A stretch of DNA of 64,000 nt from JAJZGK01 sp035538795 (GTDB lineage Bacteria; Pseudomonadota; Alphaproteobacteria; Rhodospirillales; Magnetospirillaceae), in assembly GCA_035538795.1 (NCBI GenBank), contig DATLJS010000017.1, forward strand, positions 21,553 to 85,552. The letters are read 5' to 3'. The notes below the pieces were generated by a model, which was given only the letters and a program-made list of their open reading frames with translations, was not told where the DNA came from and searched no databases. Positions 23,975 to 32,867 of this stretch are shown here, one piece after another; positions within the stretch are counted from its first letter, which is position 1, and every line of letters begins with the position of its first letter. Made by a program: the position numbers and the translations under genes.

Positions 23975-26466
23975 CTGCCATGCTTGATACGATCAACATC
24001 CTGGTGATTGAAGACGTTCCCGCCGACTTCATGCTCGTCCAACGCCATCTTCAGAAACAGGGCGTTTCCGGGCGTTTCTGGCGTGTGGACAGTCAGCCGG
24101 CGTTGGAAAAGGCTCTTGAGGCCGGACATTGGGATCTTCTGTTGTCGGATTACAACGTACCCGGCATGGATATCCGTGAAACCCTGGGATTCCTTCGAGT
24201 CTTTTGGCCTGATCTGCCGATCATTCTGATTTCGGGCAGCGTTGGCGAGGAGGAGGCGGTCGAGCTGCTGAAGCTGGGCACCTGGGACTTCATCCTCAAG
24301 GACCGTCTGGGGCGCTTGCTGCCGGCGATCGAGCGGGCATTGGCGGAAGTGGCGGAACGTGTCGCCCGTCAAACCATCGAACAGGCCCTGAGCCTTAGCC
24401 AGGAACGTTTCCAGCTTGCCATGCGTGGTGCGAACGATGGGCTGTGGGATTGGAATCTGGAGGAGAACAAGGTCTATTTCTCTCCCCGCTGGAAGGCCAT
24501 GCTGGGCTATGACGCGACGGAACTCGACGAGACGCCCCTGACCTGGATAAATCTGCTGCATCCGGACGATTGCGCCGCCACTCAGAATCGCATGTCGCGG
24601 TTTCTGCTGTCCACCAGCGACCGCATCGAATTCGAATTCCGCATGCGCCACAAAGACGGCAGCTATCGGGACATCTTGTCCCGGGCCTTCCTGATGCGAG
24701 ACAAGGAAAGCGTGGCCAAGCGGCTGGTGGGAACGCATGTGGACATTACCGAGCGGAAAAACTCGGAACTTAAGCTCAAGCTGGCGTCCACCGTCTTTGT
24801 GAACACCCAAGAAGGGGTGTTCGTCACCGACCCTCAGGGCAATTTCCTGGCGATCAATCCCGCCTTCACGGCAATCACCGAATATGCCGAGGAAGAGGCG
24901 CTGGGAAGCAACGTCAGGCTTTTGCAATCGGGAAAACAGGAACGTTCTTTTTATCAGGCCATGTGGCGGGAGCTTCTGGCCACGGGGACTTGGCAAGGCG
25001 AAATCTGGAACCGCCGCAAGAGCGGAGAGATTTATCCGCAATGGCTGAGCATCAGCGCCGTGCATGACGAGGCGGAAACTTTGCTGAACTACGTGGGGGT
25101 ATTCAGCGACCTGTCGCGGATAAAGCAATCCGAAGCCGATCTGCATCATTTGGCTCATCACGATCCGCTGACCGGTTTGCCCAACCGTTTGTTGCTGCGC
25201 TCAAGGCTGGATCACGCCCTGGAACGGGCGTCGCGGGAAAAGAGGCAGTGCGCGGTGCTGTTCATCGACCTGGATCATTTCAAGGTCGTCAACGACAGCC
25301 TGGGGCATCGCTGCGGCGACGAATTGCTGCAAACAGCCGGCAATCGCCTGAAGGAGCGGCTGCGCGATATCGACACGCTGGCCCGTCTGGGAGGGGATGA
25401 ATTCATCGTCGTTCTTGACGAGGTGGAGCATGCCGAAGACGCCGCCAGCGTGGCCCAGGACTTGATCAACCGCCTCAACACGCCATTCCGTCTGTCCGCC
25501 GGGCATGAAATCCGCCTTGGCGGAAGCGTCGGCATCAGCCTCTATCCTGGCGACGGCGAGACGGCCGAATTATTGATCCAGCACGCCGACAGCGCCCTTT
25601 ATCAAGCCAAGGAAGCCGGTCGCAACGTATATAAATTCTATACCAAGGCTTTGACCGCCCTGGCCAATGAGCGCCTGCAAATGGAGGTGGGGCTGCATCG
25701 CGCCTTGGAGGAAAAAGAGTTCGTTTTGCATTATCAGCCGGTCGTCGGCCCCAACGGGAGAATTGACGGCGTCGAGGCTTTGATCCGCTGGGCCAGCAAA
25801 AGCAACGGCCTCGTTCCCCCCGGCAGATTCATTCCCATCGCGGAGGAGACGGGACTCATCATTCCGTTGGGGGAATGGGTTTTGCGCGAAGCCTGCGTCC
25901 AGATGAAGCAATGGCTCGATCTGGGATATAAGCTGGAAACCATGGCGATTAATTTGTCGCCGCGGCAATTTCACGAAGAAAATCTGGACCGGAAAATCGA
26001 ATCCATTCTCGCCGAAACCTCTCTGCCGGCGCGCTATGTCGAGTTGGAAATTACCGAAAGCGCCCTGATGGGGCAGGGGGACAAGGCCGAGGAACAGCTC
26101 TCCTCACTCAAGAATTTGGGTCTGCGCCTGTCCATTGACGATTTCGGCACCGGCTATTCCTCTTTGGCCAATCTCAGGCGCTTTCCCCTCGACACTCTTA
26201 AAATCGATCAAAGTTTCGTGCGGGATATTCCCCATGATTCCGCAGCCAAAGAGATCGCCGCGACAATAGCGGCGATGGCCCGGGCCTTGAAGCTGAAGGT
26301 TCTCGCCGAAGGGGTCGAGACCAAGGGGCAGTTCGATTTTCTGGCCACTCTCGGCTGCGATTTATTCCAGGGTTATCTGCTGTCCCGCCCTGTGGCCGAG
26401 GATAAAATGAGACAGATGCTGATAGGGCGGAACATTGCCCTTCCTCTTGGAGAGGCGTCCGCCTGA
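23971..26466 (+). CDS. Receiver-PAS-PAS-GGDEF-EAL cyclic di-GMP enzyme
   Basis: This protein of about 830 residues makes and/or degrades cyclic di-GMP. Domain order is receiver (phosphoacceptor Asp60, LLLSDYNVPGMD), two PAS domains (about 145-270 and 275-395), GGDEF and EAL. The diguanylate cyclase signature GGDEF is intact at 474-478, with an inhibitory-site RxxD (RDID) five residues before it. The phosphodiesterase domain keeps EAL at 602-604, DDFGTGYSS and KIDQSFVRD, so both activities are possible. GTG 23971 and ATG 23980 are both available; the latter is the more usual choice. It is the last gene of the signalling operon and the likely output, linking the two-kinase sensor to motility or biofilm control. 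Confidence 0.9.
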   Translation: MTAMLDTINILVIEDVPADFMLVQRHLQKQGVSGRFWRVDSQPALEKALEAGHWDLLLSDYNVPGMDIRETLGFLRVFWPDLPIILISGSVGEEEAVELLKLGTWDFILKDRLGRLLPAIERALAEVAERVARQTIEQALSLSQERFQLAMRGANDGLWDWNLEENKVYFSPRWKAMLGYDATELDETPLTWINLLHPDDCAATQNRMSRFLLSTSDRIEFEFRMRHKDGSYRDILSRAFLMRDKESVAKRLVGTHVDITERKNSELKLKLASTVFVNTQEGVFVTDPQGNFLAINPAFTAITEYAEEEALGSNVRLLQSGKQERSFYQAMWRELLATGTWQGEIWNRRKSGEIYPQWLSISAVHDEAETLLNYVGVFSDLSRIKQSEADLHHLAHHDPLTGLPNRLLLRSRLDHALERASREKRQCAVLFIDLDHFKVVNDSLGHRCGDELLQTAGNRLKERLRDIDTLARLGGDEFIVVLDEVEHAEDAASVAQDLINRLNTPFRLSAGHEIRLGGSVGISLYPGDGETAELLIQHADSALYQAKEAGRNVYKFYTKALTALANERLQMEVGLHRALEEKEFVLHYQPVVGPNGRIDGVEALIRWASKSNGLVPPGRFIPIAEETGLIIPLGEWVLREACVQMKQWLDLGYKLETMAINLSPRQFHEENLDRKIESILAETSLPARYVELEITESALMGQGDKAEEQLSSLKNLGLRLSIDDFGTGYSSLANLRRFPLDTLKIDQSFVRDIPHDSAAKEIAATIAAMARALKLKVLAEGVETKGQFDFLATLGCDLFQGYLLSRPVAEDKMRQMLIGRNIALPLGEASA

Positions 26467-26500
26467 GGCTGGCCCCGGCGTATCGGCGGCGTCATGGCAT

Positions 26501-26537
26501 ATTCCCCCGCCGTCGCATGGCGCGATGGCGGGGGAAT
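26501..26537. terminator. Bidirectional hairpin between convergent genes
   Basis: Perfect 11-base stem attcccccgcc / ggcgggggaat with a 15-base loop, lying between the converging GGDEF/EAL and outer-membrane-protein genes. U-runs are short, so efficiency is uncertain. Confidence 0.6.
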
Positions 26538-26543
26538 TGTGGT

Positions 26544-27485
26544 TTAGAAGTGGTGCTTGATGCCGATCGAGGCGGAGTAATCGGGCACCAATTCCAGTCC
26601 GCCGACCCGCTGGTAAACGGGAAGCTGAATGAAACCGTAAACGGCGGTGCTTTCCCCCAGATTCACGAACAGGCCGGGGCTGGCATAAACTACTTCGCCG
26701 CCGCTGTTGGGAATGTCGGCATTCTCGCCGCGATCGCGCCAGCGGTTCTGGGCGTTGATCTGGAATTGCGGCGTGAAGGTTTCGTCGACGGCATAGCGGA
26801 CGCCGACACTGGCATTGAGCTTCTGGCCTTCGGCGAAGCCGTCATGCTCGTTGAGCGGACGCTGCCACATTTCCAGAGCGAACCAACTCAGCTTGTCGGT
26901 GAACTTGCCGTTCTGGCTCATGCCCAGCAACAGGTCGTAGGTGCCGGTGCCCGGCTGCAGGCCGCGATCGACGATCTGATCCGTGGTGCCGCTTTTGAAA
27001 TATTCCTTGGTGTCGCCGGTCGGAAGCTTCAGGCCGGTGACAAGGTTCCAACTGCGGTCGCCGCTGATGTCGTAACGTCCCTGGACCCGGATATCGCCCA
27101 GGGCGTTCCAACTGGACTTCGAGAAATTCCAATCGGTTCCGTCGTTGCTGGTGCTGTGAGTGCGGTATTGAGCGGGGATGGCAAGGTTTACCCCCCAGGC
27201 GTCTTCCGACTGGTAATCCAGGGTCGTCGTATAAAACGTGGTGGTGGTATTGTTCTGAACTTCCGTCTGGGTCGGATCCTGGCGCGGGGCGGTATGCCCT
27301 CCCAGCATCATGTGGTTCTGGTTCACGTAGTCGATGCGTTCATCGACGCTCCAGCCGGAATTCGCCGTATTGCTGACCGACTGCTCGTCGGTGTCGAGAT
27401 TGCAGCCGCAGGCGGAGCAAGCCATGGCAGAAGCGGGCGCTAGAGCCATGACGAGCGTGAGCGGAAAGGCATGACGAAGTTTCAT
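26544..27485 (-). CDS. Outer-membrane beta-barrel protein with N-terminal CSACGC motif
   Basis: This 313-residue protein has a signal peptide (LTLVMALAPASAMA) followed at once by CSACGCNLDTDEQ, a likely metal-binding or disulfide motif at the mature N-terminus. The remainder alternates polar and hydrophobic strands (FYTTTLDYQSEDAWGVNLAIP, GDIRVQGRYDIS, YDLLLGMSQNG) and ends in GIKHHF with a C-terminal Phe, as outer-membrane barrels do. It resembles the phenol-pathway/MetA-type transporter-like porins. I took ATG 27485; the upstream Met at 27500 lacks a ribosome-binding site. Upstream on the same strand are a DUF2946-like gene and a TlpA-like gene. Metal (for example copper) handling is an inference from these neighbours. 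Confidence 0.72.
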   Translation of the reverse strand: MKLRHAFPLTLVMALAPASAMACSACGCNLDTDEQSVSNTANSGWSVDERIDYVNQNHMMLGGHTAPRQDPTQTEVQNNTTTTFYTTTLDYQSEDAWGVNLAIPAQYRTHSTSNDGTDWNFSKSSWNALGDIRVQGRYDISGDRSWNLVTGLKLPTGDTKEYFKSGTTDQIVDRGLQPGTGTYDLLLGMSQNGKFTDKLSWFALEMWQRPLNEHDGFAEGQKLNASVGVRYAVDETFTPQFQINAQNRWRDRGENADIPNSGGEVVYASPGLFVNLGESTAVYGFIQLPVYQRVGGLELVPDYSASIGIKHHF

Positions 27486-27538
27486 GGATGAAGTTCCCAT
27501 GTCTGAGTTGGGTGTGCTTGGCGAAAGAGAAGAAAGGC

Positions 27539-27949
27539 TCAGACGAGGGAAGGCGGGCCGCGGGCATGACGCTTTTCAACGGTCGGCATGATCCGCAAAA
27601 AGGCGCCCAAGGCGGGATAGGAAACCGTTTCGGCGATTAGAAGCGGAGACGGCGAAGCGGGGGCATCAGGAAGGGCGGCGCCCGCGACGTCCGCGCATAG
27701 CATGCAAAGCGGGCAGAGGTGACGTTCGGAATCCTGATCGTCGTTGTCTGCCGGGAGGTGAAGCTGGCCGTGAAGGGTGCAGATGACGGAAGCTTCGGCG
27801 CCAACTTGAAGAGAGGGCGGGTCGAAGGCGCGGCTATGAAGTTCCGGAAGAACCGCCGAGCTTGCGAACAGGGCAAGCACCAGAACTGCGGTCACGCAAC
27901 GGCGCAACGCAGCTAAGGGCGACGCAAACCTGCCGTGAAAACGCGGCAT
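27539..27949 (-). CDS. DUF2946-like small exported protein with CPLCMLC motif
   Basis: This 136-residue protein has an N-terminal hydrophobic segment (CVTAVLVLALFASSAVLPEL) that could be a signal or anchor. A Cys/His-rich middle follows (ICTLHGQLHLP, HLCPLCMLCADV), as in DUF2946 proteins, often found with copper-responsive genes. The start at 27949 is chosen because GGAGG lies 11 bases upstream; a longer frame to 27988 is open but has no site. It lies 53 bases upstream of the outer-membrane protein gene and downstream of the TlpA-like gene. The function is unknown; metal binding through the CxxC-type motif is likely. Confidence 0.6.
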   Translation of the reverse strand: MPRFHGRFASPLAALRRCVTAVLVLALFASSAVLPELHSRAFDPPSLQVGAEASVICTLHGQLHLPADNDDQDSERHLCPLCMLCADVAGAALPDAPASPSPLLIAETVSYPALGAFLRIMPTVEKRHARGPPSLV

Positions 27950-28042
27950 CCCCGGACAATCCTCCAAACGCACGGCGGACCGTACCATTCAGCCAGCTTC
28001 CATAGAAGAGAAGATTGGCGGCTTCGTATCGGACTGGGACTT

Positions 28043-28579
28043 TCAGGGAGGGGACACCTGAAGCAGGGATAAAAGTTTCTTTTTGTCGTCCCCGTCCCAC
28101 TGCCCGTTTCCGACAAGCCGGGCGATTTCCTGGCCGTCGGCATTGATCAGGACCGTCACGGGAAGAGAATTGATGCCCAGGGACCGCGCCAGCGCGCGTT
28201 TGGGGTCAAGCAGTTGGGGCATGTGCGGAGTGGTTTCGTGGCGGCTGAAAAAGGCGTTGACGTCGTTTGCGCCGCCGCGATCTTCCGAGACGGCTTCGAC
28301 GGCGATTCCCTTGCTTTGAAGTTCCGCCGCCAGACGGTCGATCTGGGGCAGTTCCTCGATGCAGGGCGGGCACCAGGTCGCCCAGAAATGCAGAACTGTC
28401 AATTGTCCCGAACCAGGCACGGCCAGGGTTTCCAGGGCGTTCAGCTTTTGCAGCGACGTGGCCGCGACGGCGGTCTTTTCGGCGGGGATTTTCCATTCCG
28501 TCGTCGAGATATCGTCTGCAAAGGACGCATTGCATAAAACGCTGCTGAAAATGGCGGAGAGGACTGTGATCTTCTTCAT
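28043..28579 (-). CDS. TlpA-type periplasmic thiol-disulfide oxidoreductase
   Basis: This 178-residue thioredoxin-fold protein has a signal peptide (LSAIFSSVLCNASFA) and the redox motif WATWCPPC in LTVLHFWATWCPPCIEELP. The cis-Pro loop appears as SLPVTVLINADGQE. Such proteins reduce or protect exported cysteines. It is the first gene of a three-gene set whose other products carry exposed Cys motifs (CPLCMLC and CSACGC), so it may keep those cysteines reduced for metal loading. Start at 28579 (MKKITVL); the ribosome-binding site is weak. Confidence 0.85.
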   Translation of the reverse strand: MKKITVLSAIFSSVLCNASFADDISTTEWKIPAEKTAVAATSLQKLNALETLAVPGSGQLTVLHFWATWCPPCIEELPQIDRLAAELQSKGIAVEAVSEDRGGANDVNAFFSRHETTPHMPQLLDPKRALARSLGINSLPVTVLINADGQEIARLVGNGQWDGDDKKKLLSLLQVSPP

Positions 28580-29030
28580 TTTGCACCAAATAAGGATATG
28601 GGCCGTCCGGCCGCATCCAGTTTGCCGTTCGTTGCCGAGGCCGCACGGCTTTCCGGAAGCCGACAGGTTCGGAAGAAGTGCAAGGCGTGAGACATTTGTT
28701 TTCGCAAACCGGCGCGGCGTCAAGATGACGATGTTTTGGCCTGGATCATATTCAAATGTTCAAGCTCGAGACAGGAGGGGAGCCGGCGATACCGTTTCGT
28801 GCAAAGGCGGTTTTTCGGAGCCGGGCCTAAGCGAATAGCGTCAATGTTCCAAATGTGAATTTCACCGCGTCAAGAATCCTTGGTTAAATTGGCCGCGCAT
28901 GTCTGAAAGGCGGTCAACTGTGTTCGGGATGTTTGTCTGGAACAGCCCTGGTTATTAATGTAGGATATTTGGAATAAATCATGAAAATCCTGAGGGAATT
29001 ATCGCGCTATTGGCCTTTTTGGTTCAGGTG
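28580..29030. other. Divergent intergenic region with possible leader peptide
   Basis: About 450 bases separate the TlpA-like gene and the next lipoprotein gene. Near its right end an ATG at 28981 opens a 16-codon frame (MKILRELSRYWPFWFR) whose TGA overlaps the lipoprotein ATG (TGATG). This could couple translation, but it may be chance. No other gene or terminator is clear. Confidence 0.35.
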
Positions 29031-29513
29031 ATGGCAGGATTTTTCTTTAAGACTTGGCAATCTTTGGTTGCGGCGGGGTTGGGCCTGATCCTGAGCGGCT
29101 GTTCTTTGATATATCCGGATGCCACCGCGCCCGCGCGGCCGCCTTCCTCTCCGTCGAAAGCGGTTCCGCCTCCGTCTGTGCCGCCGTCGTCGCCGGTGAC
29201 GGCCAAGCCGATTCGGCCATCGTCTCCCCCGTCGCCTCCCCCGTCGCCGACGGCGAAAAGCGATCCCGCCGAATTGGTGGGGCTGAGCGAGAGCGATCTT
29301 CATCACTTGCTGGGCGACCCTCGTGACGAGCATCGTGAAGGCGCCGCACGTGTGCAGACCTATGCCGGAGACGGCTGCACCCTGGATGTCGTTTTGTTTC
29401 TCGACGTCAGCCGCAGCGAATGGTCGGTGTTGAGTTATGATCTGACCGCCACCGCCACATCGGGAAAACGCACGCCGGAAACCTGCTATGGGCAAATGCG
29501 GGGGAAACGATGA
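29031..29513 (+). CDS. Proline-rich lipoprotein upstream of a ChvI/ChvG-like system
   Basis: This 160-residue predicted lipoprotein has the lipobox LILSGC (Cys24). A Pro/Ser-rich linker of about 50 residues would span part of the periplasm, and a C-terminal domain of about 70 residues follows (VGLSESDLHHLLGDPRDEHREG, CTLDVVLFLDV), with two Cys that could form a disulfide. The LSESDLxxLLGxP segment recalls SmpA/OmlA-like assembly lipoproteins but the match is weak. The stop overlaps the response-regulator ATG by 4 bases. An accessory or input role for the two-component pair is therefore plausible. Confidence 0.7.
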   Translation: MAGFFFKTWQSLVAAGLGLILSGCSLIYPDATAPARPPSSPSKAVPPPSVPPSSPVTAKPIRPSSPPSPPPSPTAKSDPAELVGLSESDLHHLLGDPRDEHREGAARVQTYAGDGCTLDVVLFLDVSRSEWSVLSYDLTATATSGKRTPETCYGQMRGKR

Positions 29514-30271
29514 GCGGCGGCGCTGGGACAGTGGAAGGCGGCAAGGCGCATCTGGTCATCGTCGATGACGACAACGTGCTGCGTCCCGTTCTGGTCGGCA
29601 ATTTACGGGCCGAAGGCTATCTGGTTCATGATTTCGCCTCGCCGGCTGCGGCTCTGGCCGCTTTGACCGCCAAAAGCGGGACCGCGGATTTAGCGAAACC
29701 CGATCTGCTGATCTTGGATTGGCGGATGCCGGAAATGACCGGCCTCGATCTGCTGCGGCATTTGCGCACGGCCGGCATTGACAGCACGGCTTTGTTTTTC
29801 ACGTCCTATAACGATACGCTTTACGAGGAAGCGGCGCTGGCGGTGGGGGCGGTCGATTTCATCGACAAGACCCGCAGCTACACCATTCTGCTCAGGCGGA
29901 TCGAACTGATCCTCGGCCGGGCGGCGCCGCTGGCCGTTGTCTCCGAACCGTCGGTGTTGATTGTCGGGCCGCTGCGCCTTGAATCCGGAGTACATGCGGC
30001 TTTATGGCGCGGGCATAAGGTGGATTTGACTTACACCGAGTTCTGCGTCGTCGAAATGCTGGCGCGCTGCGGCACGGATGTCGGTTACCGCGAAATTTAC
30101 GATGTCGTGCGCGGCGAGAAGTTTGCCGCCGGCGACGGGCCGGACGGTTATCGGGCCAATGTCCGGGCGATGATCAAGCGTATCCGCCTGAAATTCATCG
30201 ATGTCGATGCCGCTTTCGCGGCCATCGTCAATTTTCCCGGTTTCGGTTATCGCTGGAGCGGGGATGTTTAG
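29510..30271 (+). CDS. OmpR/ChvI-like response regulator
   Basis: This 253-residue regulator has an N-terminal receiver (about 10-135) with IVDDDNVLR, phosphoacceptor Asp in LLILDWRMPEMTG and Lys in FIDKTRSY, and a C-terminal winged-helix domain (VDLTYTEFCVVEML, IKRIRLKFIDVD, NFPGFGYRW). The DNA-binding domain and the partner kinase resemble the ChvI/ChvG envelope-stress pair of alphaproteobacteria. Its end overlaps the kinase start by 8 bases and its start overlaps the lipoprotein gene, so three genes are coupled. Target genes are not evident. Confidence 0.87.
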   Translation: MSGGAGTVEGGKAHLVIVDDDNVLRPVLVGNLRAEGYLVHDFASPAAALAALTAKSGTADLAKPDLLILDWRMPEMTGLDLLRHLRTAGIDSTALFFTSYNDTLYEEAALAVGAVDFIDKTRSYTILLRRIELILGRAAPLAVVSEPSVLIVGPLRLESGVHAALWRGHKVDLTYTEFCVVEMLARCGTDVGYREIYDVVRGEKFAAGDGPDGYRANVRAMIKRIRLKFIDVDAAFAAIVNFPGFGYRWSGDV

Positions 30272-31757
30272 GGTTTTGCGCCTTGTCGCCCGCTCGCTGA
30301 CCGGAAAATTCCTGGTTCTGGTGGCGATGTTTTTGGTCGTGCCGCTGATCCTTTACGGGCGTTTCGAGCAAGCCGATGCCGAGCGTCAAGCCATGCTGCT
30401 GCGGACGCTGCAGATGCAGGGACATCTGATCACCGAAGGGCTGAGGCCGGCGCTGGGGGGCGCGGGCGGACGAGCTTTGCTCGATGCCGGCAAGGCGGTG
30501 CGGGCGCTGGCCGGAAACCAGGTGCGGCTCAAGCTGTTGCTACGTCCGGCAGGCCGTGGGCCGTCCTTTTTCCTGGTGGCGGCGAATCCCGAGATCGAAC
30601 CCGACAAACTGGACGGGGAGCGCGATCGTCTGGCGGCGACCGGCGTCCTGGAGCGCTTGGACGAAAGCTGTCAGGCGGAAATACCCTTGGCGCTGCACCG
30701 GGCCGGCATCGAGGGGCAGGACGAATTGCTGACGTCGCTTTCCTCTCTGCACACGGCGGCCGGTTGTTGGGTCATCATAACCTCCTATGCCGCCGAGGAT
30801 CTGGGCGGGGCAGGGCTGGTCCGGCCGTTTGTCGAGGCGCCGGAAATGCAGCTGGCCTTGGTTTGCTATGGCGCCATGGCGGTTCTGCTGGTTCTGCTGC
30901 TGGCGGGTATGGCCGTCAATCTGCGGGCCTTCGTCGTTCTGGCGCGGCGGATACGTCAGGGGCGCAATGCCGGCCCGGCGAATTTCGCCGCCGTGGCCGG
31001 CATTCCCGAGCTGATGCCGGTGGCTCGCGAATTCGACCGCATGGTGGCGACGCTGGCGGCGTCGGCCACGGCCCTGCGCGAAGCCGCCGAGGACAACGCC
31101 CACGCCTTTAAAACGCCCATCGCCACCATCGTGCAGTCGGTCGAACCGTTACGTCCCTTGGCGGCAGGCCAGGCCCGGGCGGAGCAGGCTGTTACCGCGA
31201 TCGAACGGGCCCTTGGCCGTCTGGAGACGCTGGTCGCCGAGGCCCGGCGTCTTGACGAGAATGTGGCGGAACTGATGTCGGCGAAGCTGGGCGTTGTCGA
31301 TCTGGCGGCTTTGGCCGTCGATTGGGCGCAATCCTACGACCGTCTCAATGCCGGGCGCGGAATCAGGGTGACGGCTCGGGCGGCCGGACCCGTTCGCGTG
31401 GCGGCGACCGAGGAAAGCCTGGAGACGATGCTGGAGAACTTGCTCGACAATGCCGTCGATTTCGTTCCGTCCGGCGGGGAGGTGCGGGTTGCGGTAAAAA
31501 TCGCCGCCCATGGCTGGGCATCCTTGACGGTCGAGGACGACGGTCCCGGCGTTTCCCCCGACCGATTGGAAAAGATTTTTCGCCGCAATGTCTCCTTCCG
31601 TGCCGAAGGGAGTGGAGGGAGCGACGCGGATGCGGAGCATTCCGGCATTGGGTTGGCCGTCGTTCACCGCACGGCTGAGTTGCTGGGAGGGAACGCCCGC
31701 GCCGAGAATGTCGCGGGGAAAGGTCTGCGGATCACGGTGACGCTGCCTTTGGCTTAG
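30264..31757 (+). CDS. ChvG-like membrane sensor histidine kinase
   Basis: This 497-residue kinase has a transmembrane helix near residues 14-29, a periplasmic sensor region to about 190, a second helix (about 195-218), a HAMP-like linker, a HisKA domain with the unusual H-box EDNAHAFKTPIATIVQS, and an ATPase domain (LENLLDNAVDFVPSGG, DDGPGVSPDRLEKIF, HSGIGLAVVHRTAELLGG). The H-box AHAFKTP is typical of ChvG/ExoS-type kinases. ATG 30264 follows GGAG by six bases and overlaps the regulator's stop. It likely senses envelope or pH stress, by family analogy. Confidence 0.87.
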   Translation: MFRVLRLVARSLTGKFLVLVAMFLVVPLILYGRFEQADAERQAMLLRTLQMQGHLITEGLRPALGGAGGRALLDAGKAVRALAGNQVRLKLLLRPAGRGPSFFLVAANPEIEPDKLDGERDRLAATGVLERLDESCQAEIPLALHRAGIEGQDELLTSLSSLHTAAGCWVIITSYAAEDLGGAGLVRPFVEAPEMQLALVCYGAMAVLLVLLLAGMAVNLRAFVVLARRIRQGRNAGPANFAAVAGIPELMPVAREFDRMVATLAASATALREAAEDNAHAFKTPIATIVQSVEPLRPLAAGQARAEQAVTAIERALGRLETLVAEARRLDENVAELMSAKLGVVDLAALAVDWAQSYDRLNAGRGIRVTARAAGPVRVAATEESLETMLENLLDNAVDFVPSGGEVRVAVKIAAHGWASLTVEDDGPGVSPDRLEKIFRRNVSFRAEGSGGSDADAEHSGIGLAVVHRTAELLGGNARAENVAGKGLRITVTLPLA

Positions 31758-31916
31758 GGCCGTTCACGCCGGGTCCGTTCCAGGACTCTTCATTTTCAGT
31801 CACAGCTTTGTTTCAGACTGGTCGCAGGCGTTTGCCGACGGCTCCGTTTATGCTCGGCTCGGTGAAAGAGCATCGTCCTCGTTCGAGGGGCATTCTTAGG
31901 AGCGTCGACAAAGCCG

Positions 31917-32141
31917 ATGAAAAAAATTACCGCAACAACCCTGGTGCTTATCGCCGTTCTCAGCGTTTCGGCATGTTCGAACATGTCGCCGCGGGCGCAA
32001 CGGGCGTTGTCGGGTGGCGCCATTGGCGCTGCTGGCGGCGCGGGCATCGCCTATATCGCCGGGGGGCCGATTCTCGGGGCCGCCCTGGTCGGCGGCGGAG
32101 CCGGCGCCGCTGTTGGCGCACTGCTTCCGTCCTCTCGCTAA
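31917..32141 (+). CDS. Small glycine-zipper lipoprotein
   Basis: This 74-residue protein has a signal peptide and lipobox (VLSVSAC, Cys20) followed by a Gly/Ala-rich double segment (GGAIGAAGGAGIAYIAGG and ALVGGGAGAAVGALL). This is a glycine-zipper pattern seen in small envelope-stress lipoproteins. AGGAG is present but about 14 bases from the ATG. It stands alone after the kinase gene and might be a target of it. The function is unknown. Confidence 0.75.
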   Translation: MKKITATTLVLIAVLSVSACSNMSPRAQRALSGGAIGAAGGAGIAYIAGGPILGAALVGGGAGAAVGALLPSSR

Positions 32142-32243
32142 ACAGGCGTGGGACAAGCAGAAGCCCGACAGGCAGATGTCAGGCAAGCGGATGGGCGGCA
32201 ATCGATTTTCTTCTCCATTCCTCCCAACAGACGGAGTCGGACG

Positions 32244-32762
32244 ATGATGACAGCGAATTTTTCCACATTGGCCGGAAGGTCGTATGCGACGTCATCCGCG
32301 ATGCCGTTGTCGGTGGAATGGCGGAGCTTCGAAGGCGAGGTTGACCGGATTCTTTCCCGGCTCCGTGATGCGCATATCCGCCTGACGCTGGTGTCCATCA
32401 CCGTTCCCCGGTTTTTTCAGCAGCCGGCGATGCGCGCCGCTTTGAGCGAATCCATGCGGGTATCGGTTCCCCTCACCGATCCGGTGGGGCTGCTTGCCGA
32501 CGGCGGCGTCGGCGCCTTGCTGCTTGGAACGCGCCCGCCGGGAGGGCTCGGAGACATCATGGTGGTGGAGCGCTTCATGCGCCGCTTCCAGCTTGCCTTG
32601 AATTTCCGCGGCGTTGCGATCCGTCACGACATGTTGATGCTTCAGGCCGTCCATTGCTGGGCGGGCGAAATCGACAATGCGCAAGACCTGATCGACGGGC
32701 TGGATTTGGTGCCGATACAGGAAGTTCCGGCGTTTTCGGTCATCGACGAAGTCGCTTCGTGA
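32244..32762 (+). CDS. Hypothetical protein, possible degenerate GGDEF-like domain
   Basis: This 172-residue soluble protein has no secure family. ATG 32244 follows ACGGAG by seven bases; an in-frame extension to 32148 overlaps the end of the lipoprotein region and has no site. The stretch VSVPLTDPVGLLADGGVGALLLG recalls the strand-turn-strand of diguanylate cyclases with the GGDEF turn replaced by DGGVG, so a non-catalytic cyclase-like domain is possible. It lies about 100 bases before otsA on the same strand. Confidence 0.5.
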   Translation: MMTANFSTLAGRSYATSSAMPLSVEWRSFEGEVDRILSRLRDAHIRLTLVSITVPRFFQQPAMRAALSESMRVSVPLTDPVGLLADGGVGALLLGTRPPGGLGDIMVVERFMRRFQLALNFRGVAIRHDMLMLQAVHCWAGEIDNAQDLIDGLDLVPIQEVPAFSVIDEVAS

Positions 32763-32867
32763 CATTGAGCCTGCCTGTGTGCTGATCGGCACCCGGTTTT
32801 TCGGCTTTTTCCCACGTGCGGTAATTCCGCGAAAAAAGGGAAGATCCACGGACGGAAGGACAGGCCC

